Source: Plotosus lineatus (Eukaryota; Chordata; Actinopteri; Siluriformes; Plotosidae). From it: DNA of 64,000 nt. The DNA is taken from contig CM045731.1 of the NCBI GenBank assembly GCA_024760905.1, forward strand, positions 18,345,001 through 18,409,000. Reading direction: 5' to 3'. The stretch's first letter is position 1; each line of letters starts with the position of its first letter. Made by a program: the position numbers and the translations under genes. Below the pieces are notes generated by a model. It did not search any database. It saw only the letters and a list, made by a program, of their open reading frames with translations, and was not told the DNA's origin. Shown here piece by piece: positions 1 through 10,818 of the stretch.

Positions 1-40
1 CATGTGGGCGGAGCCCGCATTCAGAGGAGTGTATTGTGTA

Positions 41-105
<65 letters not shown>

Positions 106-447
106 CGCTAGAGAGAGGGAGCTAGAGAGAGAGAGAGAGAGAGACAGTGTTGTGTGTGTATGTGTGTTAATAAAAAATTTTAATAATGATTTAATTAATA
201 AATATGTTAATAAAATGGTTTAATATGTTAATAAAATGTTTAAATGGTTTAATAAATAATTTTCTTTTACTTTTAACACATATTTCATACAAAATTGGTG
301 TACTTTTATCATTTTTAAAGGGTGTATGGGATAGTCTTGTGAGCCTTGGAACGAATCAGGCGTTTTTCATGTAAAATGCGCCTCTACTTACAAAACTTCC
401 GCATTACGAAAAAGGCGCTGGAACGGATTAATTTCGTAAGTAGACTG
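1..447 (+). mobile_element. MITE family A, copy 1 (left end outside window)
   Basis: Matches the right-hand part of the two complete copies at 6421-7170 and 29372-30122: the GT/GA microsatellite, then AT-rich sequence with repeated 'gttaataaaatg', then a right end containing 'ttacgaaaaa' and 'cgtaagtagactg' followed by TA. The terminal 'ggggccg' of the intact copies is deleted here. It is a non-autonomous DNA transposon with TA target sites, of Tc1/mariner or pogo type by inference. Confidence 0.75.
39..146. repeat. (GT)n-(GA)n compound microsatellite
   Basis: About 20 GT units run into an interrupted GA block. It sits at the same place inside MITE A as the GT/CA tracts of the other two copies, so it is part of the element. 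Confidence 0.95.
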
Positions 448-789
448 TATCTCTTTATAGGAGCTCTTGATGTGCATCCAAATGACATGGCAATATAACT
501 GAAGCCATCATTAGCCAACTTTAAAAAAATAAATAAATAAATAAACACATGTATATGAGTGGGGCAGTGGTGGCCTGGTGGTATAGGTGCTGCATCACTG
601 ATCCTAAGGTTGGGGGTTCAAGTCTGTTACGTATGCCAAAAGGGTTCTATCGGACGAGCCCCCAGTTTTGTTATGTATGGAATTTAGAAGTAAATTGCCC
701 CGTGAAACCAGTAAAGCACGACAGACCACAACATAAACTATATATAATTTAATAATATAAACAAGGCAAGGCAAAATAATACTTACATC
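448..789 (+). repeat. (AAAT)n and SINE-1 head fragment
   Basis: A short (AAAT)n run lies near 527-545. From about 558 to 625 is the tRNA-like head of SINE-1 ('ggcagtggtggcctggtgg' and 'ggttgggggttcaag', the A- and B-box regions), without the rest of the element. The remainder to 789 shows nothing I recognise. Confidence 0.6.
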
Positions 790-1008
790 TTAAAGCTCAA
801 CCAAAATACAAATTAAACAAAGAGTCCCATAGTCACCAAGCACCTGCAGTATGGTCAGTTTAGAAGTGGCGCACTCGCCGGGAAAGGCTTGTAATCCCGC
901 GTTGGACAGAAACAAATGATTAAAATCCTCGCGTTGGGTGTGGGTGAACATAGACGATGGACTTTGGCGATGAAGTCCCGAACGACGAAACTTGGATAAA
1001 GTTTCCAT
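790..1008 (-). CDS. unrecognised 72-aa ORF / possible first exon
   Basis: This ORF starts METLSKFRRS and contains a hydrophilic stretch SMFTHTQREDFNHLFLSN. It lies about 110 bases downstream of a TATA-like box and heat-shock elements on the same strand. I do not recognise the protein. A strong donor (gtaagt, plus 781-786) lies only a few bases past the stop, and a weaker one (gtgctt) lies inside the ORF after codon 54. It could therefore be a short complete ORF, a first coding exon spliced at the weaker donor, or a non-coding first exon. No TM segment or known motif is visible. Confidence 0.3.
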   Translation of the reverse strand: METLSKFRRSGLHRQSPSSMFTHTQREDFNHLFLSNAGLQAFPGECATSKLTILQVLGDYGTLCLICILVEL

Positions 1009-1089
1009 GATCCGCCTTGGATGAGATGAGCCGCTGCAATGAGTTTCTTTAGAGGATCTGCGCGCTGAACAGACCCAAAGAGACTAGAA

Positions 1090-1202
1090 GAAGCTGCACA
1101 AGATGGGAAGAGGCTCTTAATATAATCTCCACAAAGTTCTGGAAAGTTCCATTCTTGAAGTTTCTAAATGACCTGACCCGCCACCAAGGCGCATGCGCAA
1201 CC
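1090..1202 (-). promoter_or_regulatory. heat-shock-type promoter: two trimeric HSEs, TATA-like box, NRF1-like site
   Basis: On the plus strand TTC/GAA triplets lie on a strict 5-bp grid: TTC 1137, GAA 1142, TTC 1147, then TTC 1152, GAA 1157, TTC 1162. These make two adjacent perfect three-unit heat-shock elements, the class bound by HSF trimers. Read on the minus strand, a TATA-like 'ttatattaag' follows at about 1117-1126. A palindromic GCGCATGCGC (NRF1 consensus type) lies at about 1190-1199. The order HSE, TATA, ATG at 1008 fits a compact inducible promoter. Binding is inferred from motif only. Confidence 0.55.
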
Positions 1203-1339
1203 AGGTTCATCTCAAAGTTTCCAGACCCCCTTACAGCTGAGTCATACCATGTGACACTAGTGACAGCATACTCTGAATCTAATTATGCACACCGTTTACA
1301 CATTCACATTTAAATACTAGTACATGCCCCTAACAAGTC

Positions 1340-1585
1340 CCACTCACCACAGGTTGTCACTGTCTCCCCAGTGCAGCTAATTGGGTTCTCAAAGGCCGGC
1401 CATGTCTCTCACTGTCTATGGTGGGAGGTTCATGTAAAAGAACCATTGCTGACTTTCGACAAGAGTAGCTGCATAGCCATCAGCATGATTCTGTCCAGGG
1501 TGTACTCTGCCCTCGCCTGTAGTTGGCCGGGATGGGCGACAGCCTCCCCGTGACCCTAATTAGGATTAATTGGTTACAGAAAAGT
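1340..1585 (+). mobile_element. SINE-1, body without head
   Basis: Carries the SINE-1 core ('cagtgcagctaattggg', 'ggccggccatgtctctcac', 'aaaagaaccattgctgac') and tail ('attaggattaattggttac'). The tRNA-like head is missing. Confidence 0.75.
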
Positions 1586-2379
1586 ATCAGCGAAACATTA
1601 TAAAGTGGCCATGAAGACCTTGACAGTAAGTATAACAGGTGTTGGATTGGAATCAGAAACCGAACCGATTGAAACTGCGCCATCTAGAGGGATAACAGGC
1701 ATTTTTGATGAATATGCCTCTGTGACCTTGAAAAATAGGTCAAGGTGACCAGTTTTCAATACCCTGGTAGAGTGTGCTATAGACACTATTCAACATAAAC
1801 ATAAAAATAAATCTGTAAAGATTTGGCGCCGCTAGAGCGCTATAAAGCAATCATCCGGGGTGGTGGCAGTGGATGAGGAGGGTCCCTGAGAACATCATAT
1901 CCACTTCACGGTGGCCGCAGTTAGATATTGATGTGTGAAACTATATCCTAAAATTCTATAGAGCAAGATGTGTCAGCAGCACCTGTTGAAAAATCTCAGC
2001 TCAGATGCTGAATAATAAAACGATAATCAGGGGACGGTTTCAGTCTGTGTAATCACTTGGTGCGTCTGAGCCTGATAGCGGACATGAATGTGCAAGTTGA
2101 GCTCGGAAGATATCAGCCCCAGCCTCAGTCCTGAAATCAGTGTGTGTGATTTTTTTATGAGCAGCAGAGGTGCTGTTGTACATGGATCTATAAACAATAA
2201 ACAAATAAATAAATAAGTAAAAATACAAATATCTGAAAGAAAGTCGGCAGCTTCATTCATTCATTCTCCAAGAAGATCATCCGCAGTATGGTTGCTGGGG
2301 AGACTGGCACCTATCTCAGCCAAATCGGGATGAAGGAAAGGTACATCCTAAACAGCTTGCCAGGCCATTGTAAGGCAAT

Positions 2380-2425
<46 letters not shown>

Positions 2426-2702
2426 AGCATAGGTGAGAGACTACAGTATTAACCCAGCGATCGCAAGTTTAAATACGAGTTAATGTCCAAGCCTTCCATA
2501 GCCGGGAGTCCATGGGAGCAAATTGACAGAGCTCTCATGGGACGGAGGAAGGGATGGCATATGCTCACTTCCCTGTCACTCATTGTGATCACCTGCCAAT
2601 CACGGGCATCTGTGAGCTCATTTGTATGAGCAGTCGGATAGCATTTTCCCTCCGAGTATGTTAGACCGCCCCAAATACATTATGTGCCTCAGTTCAAAAG
2701 GA
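1586..2702. other. no gene seen; SINE-3 tail fragment and (CA)n
   Basis: A SINE-3 tail fragment in reverse lies at about 2262-2365 and a (CA)n tract at 2383-2423. The ORFs here have no recognisable content. The rest looks like unique non-coding sequence. Confidence 0.5.
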
Positions 2703-3005
2703 GGGGCCGGTGGTATAGTGGTTAGGGTGCTGTGTTTATGATCAGGAGGTTGTGTGTTCAAATCCCAGTTAGACCCTCACTGTGCTAAGACCCCTGAGTA
2801 AGGTCTCAACCACAAGTGTGCCTCTCTTCACCCAGCGGTATAAATGGGCACCAGGAAAAATATACTGGGAAGGTAATCTGCGATGGATTCGCGTCCCATC
2901 CAGGAGGAGTTGAGCTCCAAGTCGCTTCACGCTATGGAAACCGGGAATAAGCACCGGTCCGATGAGCCGCTATGGCTCAGGTTTAAAAAGCCCAACGGAC
3001 TTTAC
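2703..3005 (+). mobile_element. SINE-2 (tRNA-derived), complete copy
   Basis: The head 'ggtggtatagtggttaggg' and B-box-like 'gttcaaatccca' are tRNA-like. The body is shared with copies at 4533-4830, 34555-34760 (truncated) and 36305-36610 (reverse): 'aaggtctcaaccacaagtg', 'tactgggaaggtaa', 'cgtcccatccaggaggag', 'ctatggaaaccgggaataag'. It ends in 'aaaaagcccaacggacttta'. Confidence 0.8.
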
Positions 3006-3019
3006 CTTCAGTTCAAAAG

Positions 3020-3175
3020 GACGCAGGTGGCTAGCATCACATGTCACAGAGGGGGCGCATGCATGCTTTTGCCCCTCCCTGGTCAGTGGTGGTGGTGGTG
3101 GTGTGATAGGAAAGGTAATACCTGATGGGTGGGAATTAGATACGACTAAATTAAGGAGAAAATGGTGGAAATTCA
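3020..3175 (+). repeat. unnamed interspersed repeat, copy 1
   Basis: Shares 'gcttttgcccctccctgg', a (GGT)n run and 'gactaaatta.ggagaaaa' with 8441-8578. Each copy directly adjoins or nearly adjoins a SINE. The class is not recognised. Confidence 0.6.
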
Positions 3176-3868
3176 TGGAAAAAAAAAATGGTGTAAAGAT
3201 TACACCTTTTATTGATTTTTTTTTTTTTTTTTTAGCGAGAGGCAGATGAGAAAGCTTTTCGAAAGCTTTTGTGCTCTTGTGATGTGATCCGCCCAAAACT
3301 CAAAGTGAAAAAACCTTTAGATAAACATCAATTAAAAAATAATTAGAAATGGAAACTGTAAGACTATGGACGATTTTAGAAATACCCTTCAGCATGGACG
3401 CGCTGCACGTAGGCGTTTTACCAGAATACAGTACATGCTTTGCATAAACATTGCATTAATTTCATCAATAATTACTTTTAATCTTCGATAATAAGAGTTT
3501 CGAATTGACAGCCGTGTTCTCTGTTCCTTTCTCATGCGATCGAAATAAACAAAAATAGTTTGATCTCACACAACAACTGGCACATTTCCATAACGTCTGA
3601 GAGTTACGTTGCTAATTTAGTGCCATGTTAGCGGCGTCCTTCTGTACAGCTCTAACTGAACTAGAGCGAGCGTCAGGACTCGCATTCAACCGAATGAAAG
3701 ACAAGTGGGGACAATCGAGAGACGAGAAGTTCTGCTTATACTGATTCTCATACTGGGCCATGAATGCAAACAAACAAACAAACAAACAAAGTGTGTATTA
3801 CGTCCTTATTCGTTATTTACAGAAGTCCAGTTGAACGATTTAAAGATTTGTACAGATTTTATTACCAT
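3176..3868. other. no gene seen
   Basis: Holds a poly(T) run near 3216-3234 and a short (CAAA)n run near 3769-3789. No exon-like ORF, splice-bounded coding stretch or repeat family was recognised. Confidence 0.5.
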
Positions 3869-4203
3869 AGGGACATACGGTGGCGTAGCATGTCCGTTTC
3901 ACATCAAGTAGGTCCTGGGTTCTCCAAGTGCTTGTAGGGGTTTCCTCACGGCACTCCGGTTTTTCTCTTACCGCCCAAATACATCCGCATGAGGCTAATT
4001 TCCTGTTTCAAATTGCCCCTAGGTGTGTGAATATAAATTGTTGTGTGTGTGTCGGCTGTGTGAACGGCTAGCGAACTGTTCACGGTATAACCTACCTTCA
4101 CCCAGAAACAGCCGAGATAGGCTCCAGCCCGGATTTCCATGACCCTAGCAGGATTAAACAGTTCAGAAAATGAAATGAAATGAATGAATGAATGAATGAA
4201 TAA
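3869..4203 (+). mobile_element. SINE-3 copy
   Basis: Typical fish short repeat with head 'ggtggcgtagcatg', the middle 'tttcctcacggcactccgg' and 'aaattgcccctaggtgtg', and tail 'gattaaacagttcagaaaa' followed by a (GAAT)n run. Confidence 0.7.
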
Positions 4204-4497
4204 TATGCATATGAATGAAAAGTCCATGATAAAGTGTTATTCATGCAAAGTAAAACAAAATGGCAATGTTTACTATTACCATGGCGCCCAATGCAGGGGT
4301 CGGTGAGCAAATTATTTCTGAAAGTCATTGGTGGCAATTGCATTTAATTTCCAAGAGATACCACTATATTTCATATTTATTGATTATGTTGGGGGGGCGC
4401 ATAAGGCTCAGTCAGTGCATCCTCCTCAGAGCAGGAAGCACTGCCACTGCTGGTCTCCTCAATTGCTCAGTAGTATAAGAATGATAGCTGAAATTTG

Positions 4498-4532
<35 letters not shown>
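4498..4532. repeat. (GT)n microsatellite
   Basis: About 16 GT units directly upstream of a SINE-2 copy. Confidence 0.95.
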
Positions 4533-4533
<1 letters not shown>

Positions 4534-4830
4534 TGGTTAGGCTGCTGTCCTCATGATCGGGAGGTTGTGTGTTCAAATCCCAGTTAGACCCACACTGTTC
4601 TAAAACCCCTGGGCAAGGTCTTAACCACAAGTATGCCTCTGTTCACCCAGCAGTATAAATGGGTACCAGTAAAAATATTACTATTAATATACTGGGAAGG
4701 TAACCTGCAATGGACTAGCGTCCCATCCAGGAGGAATTGAACTCCTGGTCGCTTCACATTATGGAAACTGGGGATAAGAACCGGCCTGATGAGCCGGGTG
4801 TAAAAAGCCCAACAGACTTACTTTACCTCA
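4533..4830 (+). mobile_element. SINE-2 copy
   Basis: Matches 2703-3005 over its length, with a small tandem duplication near 'aaaaatattactattaat'. It starts inside the tRNA-like head ('ggtggttaggctgctg'). Confidence 0.75.
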
Positions 4831-4975
4831 CCATAGACAGTGAGAGACATGGCCCGCCTTTGATAACCCAGTTAGCTGCACTGGGGGGACAGTGACAACC
4901 TTATGGAGAGTGGGACTCAAACCTCCAACCCTAGGATCAGTGATCCAGCGCCCTATACCATCAGGCCACCACTGC

Positions 4976-4977
<2 letters not shown>
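4829..4977 (-). mobile_element. SINE-1 head and core, reverse
   Basis: Reverse copy from 'catagacagtgagagacatg' to 'ggccaccactgccca'. A (GA)n microsatellite (4978-5009) abuts the head end. Confidence 0.8.
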
Positions 4978-5010
<33 letters not shown>

Positions 5011-5062
5011 TAATAAGCCTAAGAAATGAACGTGCTCCTGTGTCTCCTTTAAAGGGACACGG

Positions 5063-5099
<37 letters not shown>
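4978..5099. repeat. (GA)n and (GT)n microsatellites
   Basis: (GA)n at 4978-5009 and (GT)n at 5066-5099, upstream of psmg4. Confidence 0.9.
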
Positions 5100-5100
<1 letters not shown>

Positions 5101-5290
5101 CGTTTCCACCACCAGATGGCGGTAAAACAACAAAGGCACCTCGAAACAATGCCGCTGAAGAAGCAGTAGAACCAGGTGGAAGTGAAGCGCTGTGGTTTTG
5201 GTTTTGTTGTTGAAAGGAAAACGGGTGGTTTGTTTGGTTCTGTTGTTGTTGTTGTTTTGAGTTTATGGTTATTATTAGGAGACGGTTATT

Positions 5291-5464
5291 ATGGAGAATA
5301 GTGAGTGTAATCCCCAGGAGTCCATCAGTGTTCATGATTTTTCCGAGAAGCTTTTGGAGCAAGTGGTGCATTTCCATGTGATGAAACTCTCAGGAGGTTT
5401 CTTCCTTTGGATCGGAACCAGCCCTGTACTTTCAAACCTGGCAGTGTCGATGAGCAGCAGATTT
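5291..5464 (+). CDS. psmg4: psmg4 exon 1 coding part
   Basis: 58 codons from the ATG (MENSECNPQE) to MSSRF, followed by a consensus donor gtaagt. The conserved block starts 12 residues after this ATG, so the start fits. Upstream sequence is rich in GTT repeats with no clear TATA box. Confidence 0.93.
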
Positions 5465-5535
5465 GTAAGTTGTCAAACAGTTTTGATTCAGCTGGAACAA
5501 TTTATTCAGTTTGGGACTTGCAGGAATCAATGACT

Positions 5536-5574
<39 letters not shown>

Positions 5575-6831
5575 TCAAATGTATTTATTTATTTTTAATA
5601 CTAGGACTCCATGCCTTTGTCCACGCTGGTACTGGGAGATTCATCAGACACGACCACAACTTCACTAGCTCAGAGACTGAGTAAGAACTCACCACCACCT
5701 TCACACACGCACTCCATCTGATGTTTATGGCTGGAGCCTATATCAGCCGACACTGGCCAAATTTGGGCTGCACCCAGAAGTTTGCTTGCCAGAGTATTTC
5801 AGGGCACCACTCACCCCTAGGGTCAAATTGAAACAGCCAGTCAGCCTAATATTCATGTATTTGGACTGTGGGAGGAAACTGGAGTACAACATACAAACTA
5901 CACATAGAAACATCCTCGCCAAACCTGGGACTCGAACCCAAGAGCTTCTTGCGTATTGATTTTGGATAGTTTGAATGGTCCATTTTGGATCATCATTTGT
6001 GTATTTTCTGTACCTTTTAATCCGTTGTGGGTTGCAGGTGAGCTGGGGCCTACCCCAGCTGAGGTCGTGTGAGTGGCGGTTTAGATCATAAACGGGTCAC
6101 CAGGCTATCTTGGGACTAACACAGAGAGACAGCCGGTCATATCCACACACCTTCACATCCAAGGACATTTTAGAGAACCCAGTTCACCTAATCTGCCTGG
6201 TTTTGGATTGGTGGAGGAAACCAGAGCACCCAGAGCGAAGTAAAGGCCCAGGTTCACTTGCTGTGAAGTGACCTTGTTAATTATTTTCCCCAGCATGGAT
6301 GAAACCCATTTAGAATCATTCTTGAAGAAGTTAATAGTAAATAACACTTTTATCATGGCGGACCGTGATTTCTACCACAGTACCAAAACCTGCACTGTAT
6401 TCAGAATCATCACTTTTATACAGTCGGCCCCCTACTTACAAAGACCCCTGTGTACGAAATCCCCGGGTTACGAAGATCATTTTCCTAAGTTTCCGTCCCT
6501 GGGATACGAAAACAACCCCCTCTTACGAAAAGAAATTCAAACGCGCCAATCAAAATTTCACACGACGAGCGAGTTGCTCTCTCATTGGCTGTCTCTCAAC
6601 ATCCCGCCTCGCTGGCCTCCCAGATAGACACAGAAGGAAGCTTCATGCTTTAGTTTTTAGTTTAGTTTTTTAAGTTGTTTAATTCGGGAAATGTTTAATA
6701 AATGTGGGCGCATTTGAGCTCATCTGGAATTCCGATCTCTCAAGGAATCAAATTAAAGTTGAATTTGTCAAGTAGGGAATGCACTTTGAATTCATGTCTT
6801 GTGGGTGTGGCCCGCAGAGCACGAGAGAGAG

Positions 6832-6865
<34 letters not shown>

Positions 6866-8040
6866 ATGTGTTAATAAAAAATGTTTAATAATGGTTTAAT
6901 TAATAAATATGTTAATAAAATGATTTAATTTGTTAATAAAATGTTTAAATTGCTTAATAAATATTTTTCTTTTACTTTTAACACATATTTCATACAAAAT
7001 TGGTGTACTTTTATCATTTTTAAAGGGTTTATGGGGTTTATCCAGTCCAAAGACTGAAGCCTTGGAACGAATTGGGCATTTAACATGCAATATTCGACCC
7101 CTACTTACGAAATCTCGCGTTACGAAAAATACACTGGAATGGATTAGTTTCGTAGGTAGGGGGCCGACTGTACTAAAAATATCAAAATATATCCATTCGC
7201 AGACCTTTAATAAAATTTGTTTTCGAATAATTGACTCGGATTTGTTGATTTGTAAAATACAGGGATCCCTCGCTACTTCGCACTTCAATTTATGTGGCTT
7301 CAGTGCATCGTGTTTTTAAAAAAAAAATTCATTGAATTAAAAAATAAGGAAATTAAGGAAGAATAGGGGAAAAGTTAAGGAAAATGCCACAAAAACAAAG
7401 CCAATTATGCAAAAAAAAAAAAAAACCAAAACAAAAAAAACAACAACAACCCAAAACCCCCCAACAAAACAACTTGCATTTTTATGAGGAGTGCATCTGT
7501 GTGCGCGTACATGTCTGTATGTGTGTATTTATATTTTATTTACATCTTATGCATTATTTTTGAATGTTTCATTGTTGTTATAAGCATTTATATTGTTGAA
7601 TATGTATTTATTGATATTATATACACATACACATGTACGTATACATCAGTAGGGGGGTCGATCCTACTTCGCAGAAATTGGTGGTCATGGGGGGTCTCGG
7701 TCCCAATTAACCGCGGAAAGTGAGGGATCCCTGTATTTACTAATCTATAGATTTTATATAACAAAGCATGGAGGTTTTATTGTTTTTTCCTTTCTTTTGC
7801 AAATAGAAAAAAAAAATTAATTAAAATTTTTTCCATTCTGTTAAATAAAAAAATCTGAAGCTCTGTTCCTTTCCCTAATTTTTAAATTGATGGTTTTCTT
7901 CTTCTTCTCAACTTGCAGCAAAGAAGACCAAGAAGCAAGTGTTTGTGAGTTATAATCTTCCAGTGACGGATTCGAATCTAAGCATGTTAGTGGAGAACCG
8001 GATAAAGAAGGAGATGCAGCTCCACCCGGATAAATTCTAA
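5291..8040 (+). CDS. psmg4: psmg4, proteasome assembly chaperone 4 (3 exons, 123 aa)
   Basis: PSMG4 (PAC4) pairs with PSMG3 and helps build the alpha ring of the 20S proteasome in the cytosol. The coding parts are 5291-5464, 5605-5680 and 7919-8040, summing to 372 bases (123 codons plus stop). That equals the length I know for the human protein. Exon 1 contains SVHDFSEKLLEQVVHFHVMK and FFLWIG. Exon 2 contains LGDSSDTTTTSLAQRL. Exon 3 contains KKQVFVSYNLP and LVENRIKKEM. All these blocks match human PSMG4 in order. Both introns have GT/AG borders and the phases agree. Intron 2 (2.2 kb) contains two complete MITEs. The gene runs tail-to-tail with slc22a23, as in human 6p25. No clear AATAAA lies close after the stop. 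Confidence 0.95.
5537..5575. repeat. (TAA)n microsatellite in psmg4 intron 1
   Basis: About 13 units of AAT/TAA in a 140-bp intron. It takes up over a quarter of the intron and ends about 30 bases before the exon 2 acceptor. Confidence 0.95.
5605..5680 (+). CDS. psmg4: psmg4 exon 2
   Basis: Begins after 'aatactag' with DSMPLSTLVLGDSSDTTTT and ends in phase 1 before gtaaga. The run of Ser/Thr after LGD is typical of this family. Confidence 0.93.
5700..6250. mobile_element. two diverged SINE-3 fragments in psmg4 intron 2
   Basis: About 5735-5965 and 6030-6245 carry SINE-3 phrases in mixed form ('cagccagtcagcctaatatt', 'tgggaggaaactggagtac', 'ggtttagatcataaacggg'). They are old and degenerate. 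Confidence 0.5.
6421..7170 (+). mobile_element. MITE family A, copy 2, complete (750 bp)
   Basis: Terminal inverted repeats 'cagtcggccccctacttac' and 'gtaggtagggggccgactg' are flanked by TA at 6419-6420 and 7171-7172. The inside is AT-rich with a (GT)n tract at about 6834-6864 and no intact transposase. It lies in psmg4 intron 2. Internal 'ttacgaaa' motifs repeat near both ends. Confidence 0.9.
7260..7733 (+). mobile_element. MITE family B, copy 1, complete (474 bp)
   Basis: Ends 'cagggatccctcgctacttc' and 'ggaaagtgagggatccctg', flanked by TA on both sides. The element contains a poly(A)/CAA-rich stretch and 'gaatgtttcattgttgtta'. TIRs of this style are typical of pogo/Tigger-derived elements (inference). 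It lies in psmg4 intron 2, 89 bp after MITE A. Confidence 0.85.
7919..8040 (+). CDS. psmg4: psmg4 exon 3, C-terminus
   Basis: The acceptor 'tcaacttgcag' follows a TTC-rich pyrimidine tract. The exon encodes KKTKKQVFVSYNLPVTDSN, then LVENRIKKEM, and ends HPDKF-stop. The ending matches the EKF/DKF end of the family. Confidence 0.93.
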
Positions 8041-8320
8041 CTTCTTTCATTGTAGTTCTTGTATTTTCTCCCCAACATTTGAGTTTTGTACATAATTCGA
8101 CCTATAAAGGTTCACAAAATCTCACACAGTCTAACAGTCTCCTTGTTTAATATTACATGAGAATGGCATGATCTGATTGGTTCGCTATCTTTGCATAATT
8201 TACATTATAATTCATGTAAGATATGTTTTCACTTCTGATTAATGAAACGACAGAAAAAAATTCTTGGTATTCGTGTGTTGACGTATTGCACAATTCACAT
8301 CACGCATCAATGTTCATTCG

Positions 8321-8362
<42 letters not shown>

Positions 8363-8587
8363 TCAGAGAAAGCTAGTGAGAAAATGGCTGCCTGTTTTTA
8401 AACTAAAGGACAATGAAATTAGTGAATGATTTGAAAAGAGGAGGGTGGCTCGCATCTCATGTCCCAGTGGGGGTGTGTCCATGCTTTTGCCCCTCCCTGG
8501 TTGGTGGTGGTGGTTGCGTGATAGGGAAGGTAATACCCCATGGGTAGGAATTGGATATGACTAAATTATGGAGAAAAAGGATTGAGT
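8041..8587. other. psmg4 3' flank, (CA)n, interspersed repeat copy 2
   Basis: (CA)n at 8322-8359. 8441-8578 is the second copy of the repeat at 3020-3175. No consensus poly(A) signal was recognised just after the psmg4 stop. Confidence 0.6.
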
Positions 8588-8915
8588 GGTTCAGCAGGTG
8601 TGTGTGAGCCTGGTAGTAAGAGGTGGATAACTGATCCTAAGGTTATGGGTTCAAACCCCACCCCCACCCCCCAAGTGCAGCTTACTGGGTTATCAAAGGC
8701 CGGCCATGTCTCTTACTGTCTATGGTGTGAGGTTCATGTAAAGGAACCATTGCTGACTTTCGTCAAGAGTAACTGCAAAACCATCAGCATGTTTCTGCCC
8801 TGCGATGGCCTGGAGAGCTGTCCAGGGTGTACTCTGCCCTTGCCCGGATCGACTGGAATGGGCACCAGCCTCCCCGTGACCATAATTAGGAGTAAGCGGT
8901 TACAGAAAATGAAGA
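8588..8915 (+). mobile_element. SINE-1 copy with diverged head
   Basis: Carries the SINE-1 core and tail ('tcaaaggccggccatgtctc', 'cctgcgatggcctggagagc', 'aattaggagtaagcggttac'). Confidence 0.75.
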
Positions 8916-9447
8916 TAGAGAGACAGATGTAGGAATATTGAGGACTTGTGTCCAAAAGCCCATGTAATCCAATGATTGATAATTTTTCTGTGGTGGGTTT
9001 TCTAACAAAAGTGTGTTGGAAGTGATTTTTGGATCAGATGTTCATGCTATTGGCGGACATGGCCTTGTTTAAAGCACCAAATCAGAAATAAATATATAGT
9101 TCACCCCTCTTTTCCACTAATATACCATTCCTAATGTTATACTGGTATCAGTTCAAGCTGCACAATGGACAGAACCTCTTTTTTTGGGTCATGTGCCAGA
9201 CCTGAGCAGCAGCGGAGATGTCAGGCTTAAACTGTACACCGCGAACATTGAGATAATTGTTCACCAGCATGAACCATATTCCCAGACCCTTATAGTGGAC
9301 TATTTTCTTTATCGGGGCACAATATTCAAGTCTATTTGTTGAGTATATTAGCAATGTTTTATGCCAATTTTAATTTTTATAAATTATAGCACGTAGATGG
9401 TGTAAATATCATGGACATTTTATCAGCCCTGCCATTGTAAAATACAG
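8916..9447. other. no feature seen
   Basis: No gene or repeat family recognised. This stretch is part of the 3.3 kb between the psmg4 stop and the candidate slc22a23 poly(A) signal. Confidence 0.4.
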
Positions 9448-9449
9448 TA

Positions 9450-10225
9450 CAGGGATCCCTCACTTTCCGCAGTTAATTGGGACTGAGGACACCCCCAGCG
9501 TGACCGCCGAATTCTGCAAATTAGGACAACCCGCCCCTGACTGATGTATACGTACATATATATGTGTATATAATATCAATAAAACATTCAAAAATAATGC
9601 ACAAGATGTAAACAAAATATAAATATACACATTTACAGATGGGCAGTGGTGGTCTAGTGGTATAGGGCGCTGGATCGCTCATCCAAAGGTTGGGGGTTCG
9701 AATCCCACTCTCCACAAGATTGTCAGGTTGTCACTGTCCCCCCCAGTGCAGCTAACTGGGTTATCAAAGGCCGGCCATGTCTCTCACTGTCTATGGTGAG
9801 AGGCATGTAAAAGAACCATTGCTGACTTTCGACAAGAGTAGGCTGCAAAGCCGTCGGCGTGTTTCCACCCTGCGATGGCCTGGCTAGCTGTCCAGGGTGT
9901 ACTCTGCCCTCGCCCGAAGTTGGCTGGGATGGGCACCAGCCTCCCCGCGACCCAAATTAGGATTAAGCGGGTACAGAAAATGAACTGAACTGAACATTTG
10001 CAGACACGCGCGCTCACTGATGCACACCTCACATAAAAATGTAAGTTGTTTCGTTGGGGGGTTTTGGGTTGGGGTTTTTTGTTTGGGATTTTTTTTGTAC
10101 AATTGGCCTGGTTTTGTGTCATTTTCCTTAAATTTTTTCTCCATTCTTCCTTAATTTCCTTATTTTTTTTAATTCGATGCACTGAAGCCGCATGAATTGA
10201 AGTGCGAAGTAGCGAGGGATCCCTG
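9450..10225 (-). mobile_element. MITE family B, copy 2, split by a SINE-1
   Basis: Ends 'cagggatccctcactttccg' and 'gaagtagcgagggatccctg', with TA at 9448-9449 and 10226-10227. A complete SINE-1 (9640-9993) is inserted inside. Without it the element would be about 410 bp. Confidence 0.85.
9640..9993 (+). mobile_element. SINE-1, complete reference copy (354 bp)
   Basis: Flanked by an 11-bp target duplication with one mismatch: acatttacaga (9629-9639) and acatttgcaga (9994-10004). The head has A-box-like 'tggtctagtggtat' and B-box-like 'gggttcgaatccc', so it is tRNA-derived and has a Pol III promoter by inference. The tail 'ggattaagcgggtacagaaa' ends with a 'ctgaa' repeat. Confidence 0.9.
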
Positions 10226-10762
10226 TAGTCTGCAGCAAGATTAAGAAATTTGGAATGTACTTCTAGGCAAACATGTATAGTATACACGGCAACCTTTAAA
10301 AACTAAGGAACGATAAGGAAGCGGCGGGAGGGTGCAGCTCGGAACCCCCCCCTCCCTCCGACCAGCACAAATTGTTTTACTGCAGGTTTGGGAATTGAAC
10401 CAGTAACCTTTAGGTTACAAACCCTTTTCTCAAACCACAAGGCCATAGTTAACAGGCTTACAGCCATTAACCATCAGCAATACTCAGATTAAATTCTACA
10501 CATATAAAAATCTTGATTTATTGACATGATTTAAAAATATTTATTCACAAATGACATATCTTTTAAAAAAAACCCAGTAGGGATAGGATACATTTCCATG
10601 AACTGCACTGCATATAGGTACCTGCATATTACTGACCAAAAAAAAAATCAAAACACACAATCGAAGAAGTGGTGTAAAATAAGTACATTTCAATCATGGA
10701 GTCACACCTGTCATGTCAAATGACCAATTATATACCAGTGAACATTCATTTATTTGGATGAA

Positions 10763-10818
<56 letters not shown>

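Noticed and set aside
9640..9720. tRNA gene-like A and B boxes
   Set aside because: The unit recurs many times with the same non-tRNA body and target duplications, so it is a SINE head and not a functional tRNA gene. The same holds for SINE-2 and SINE-3.
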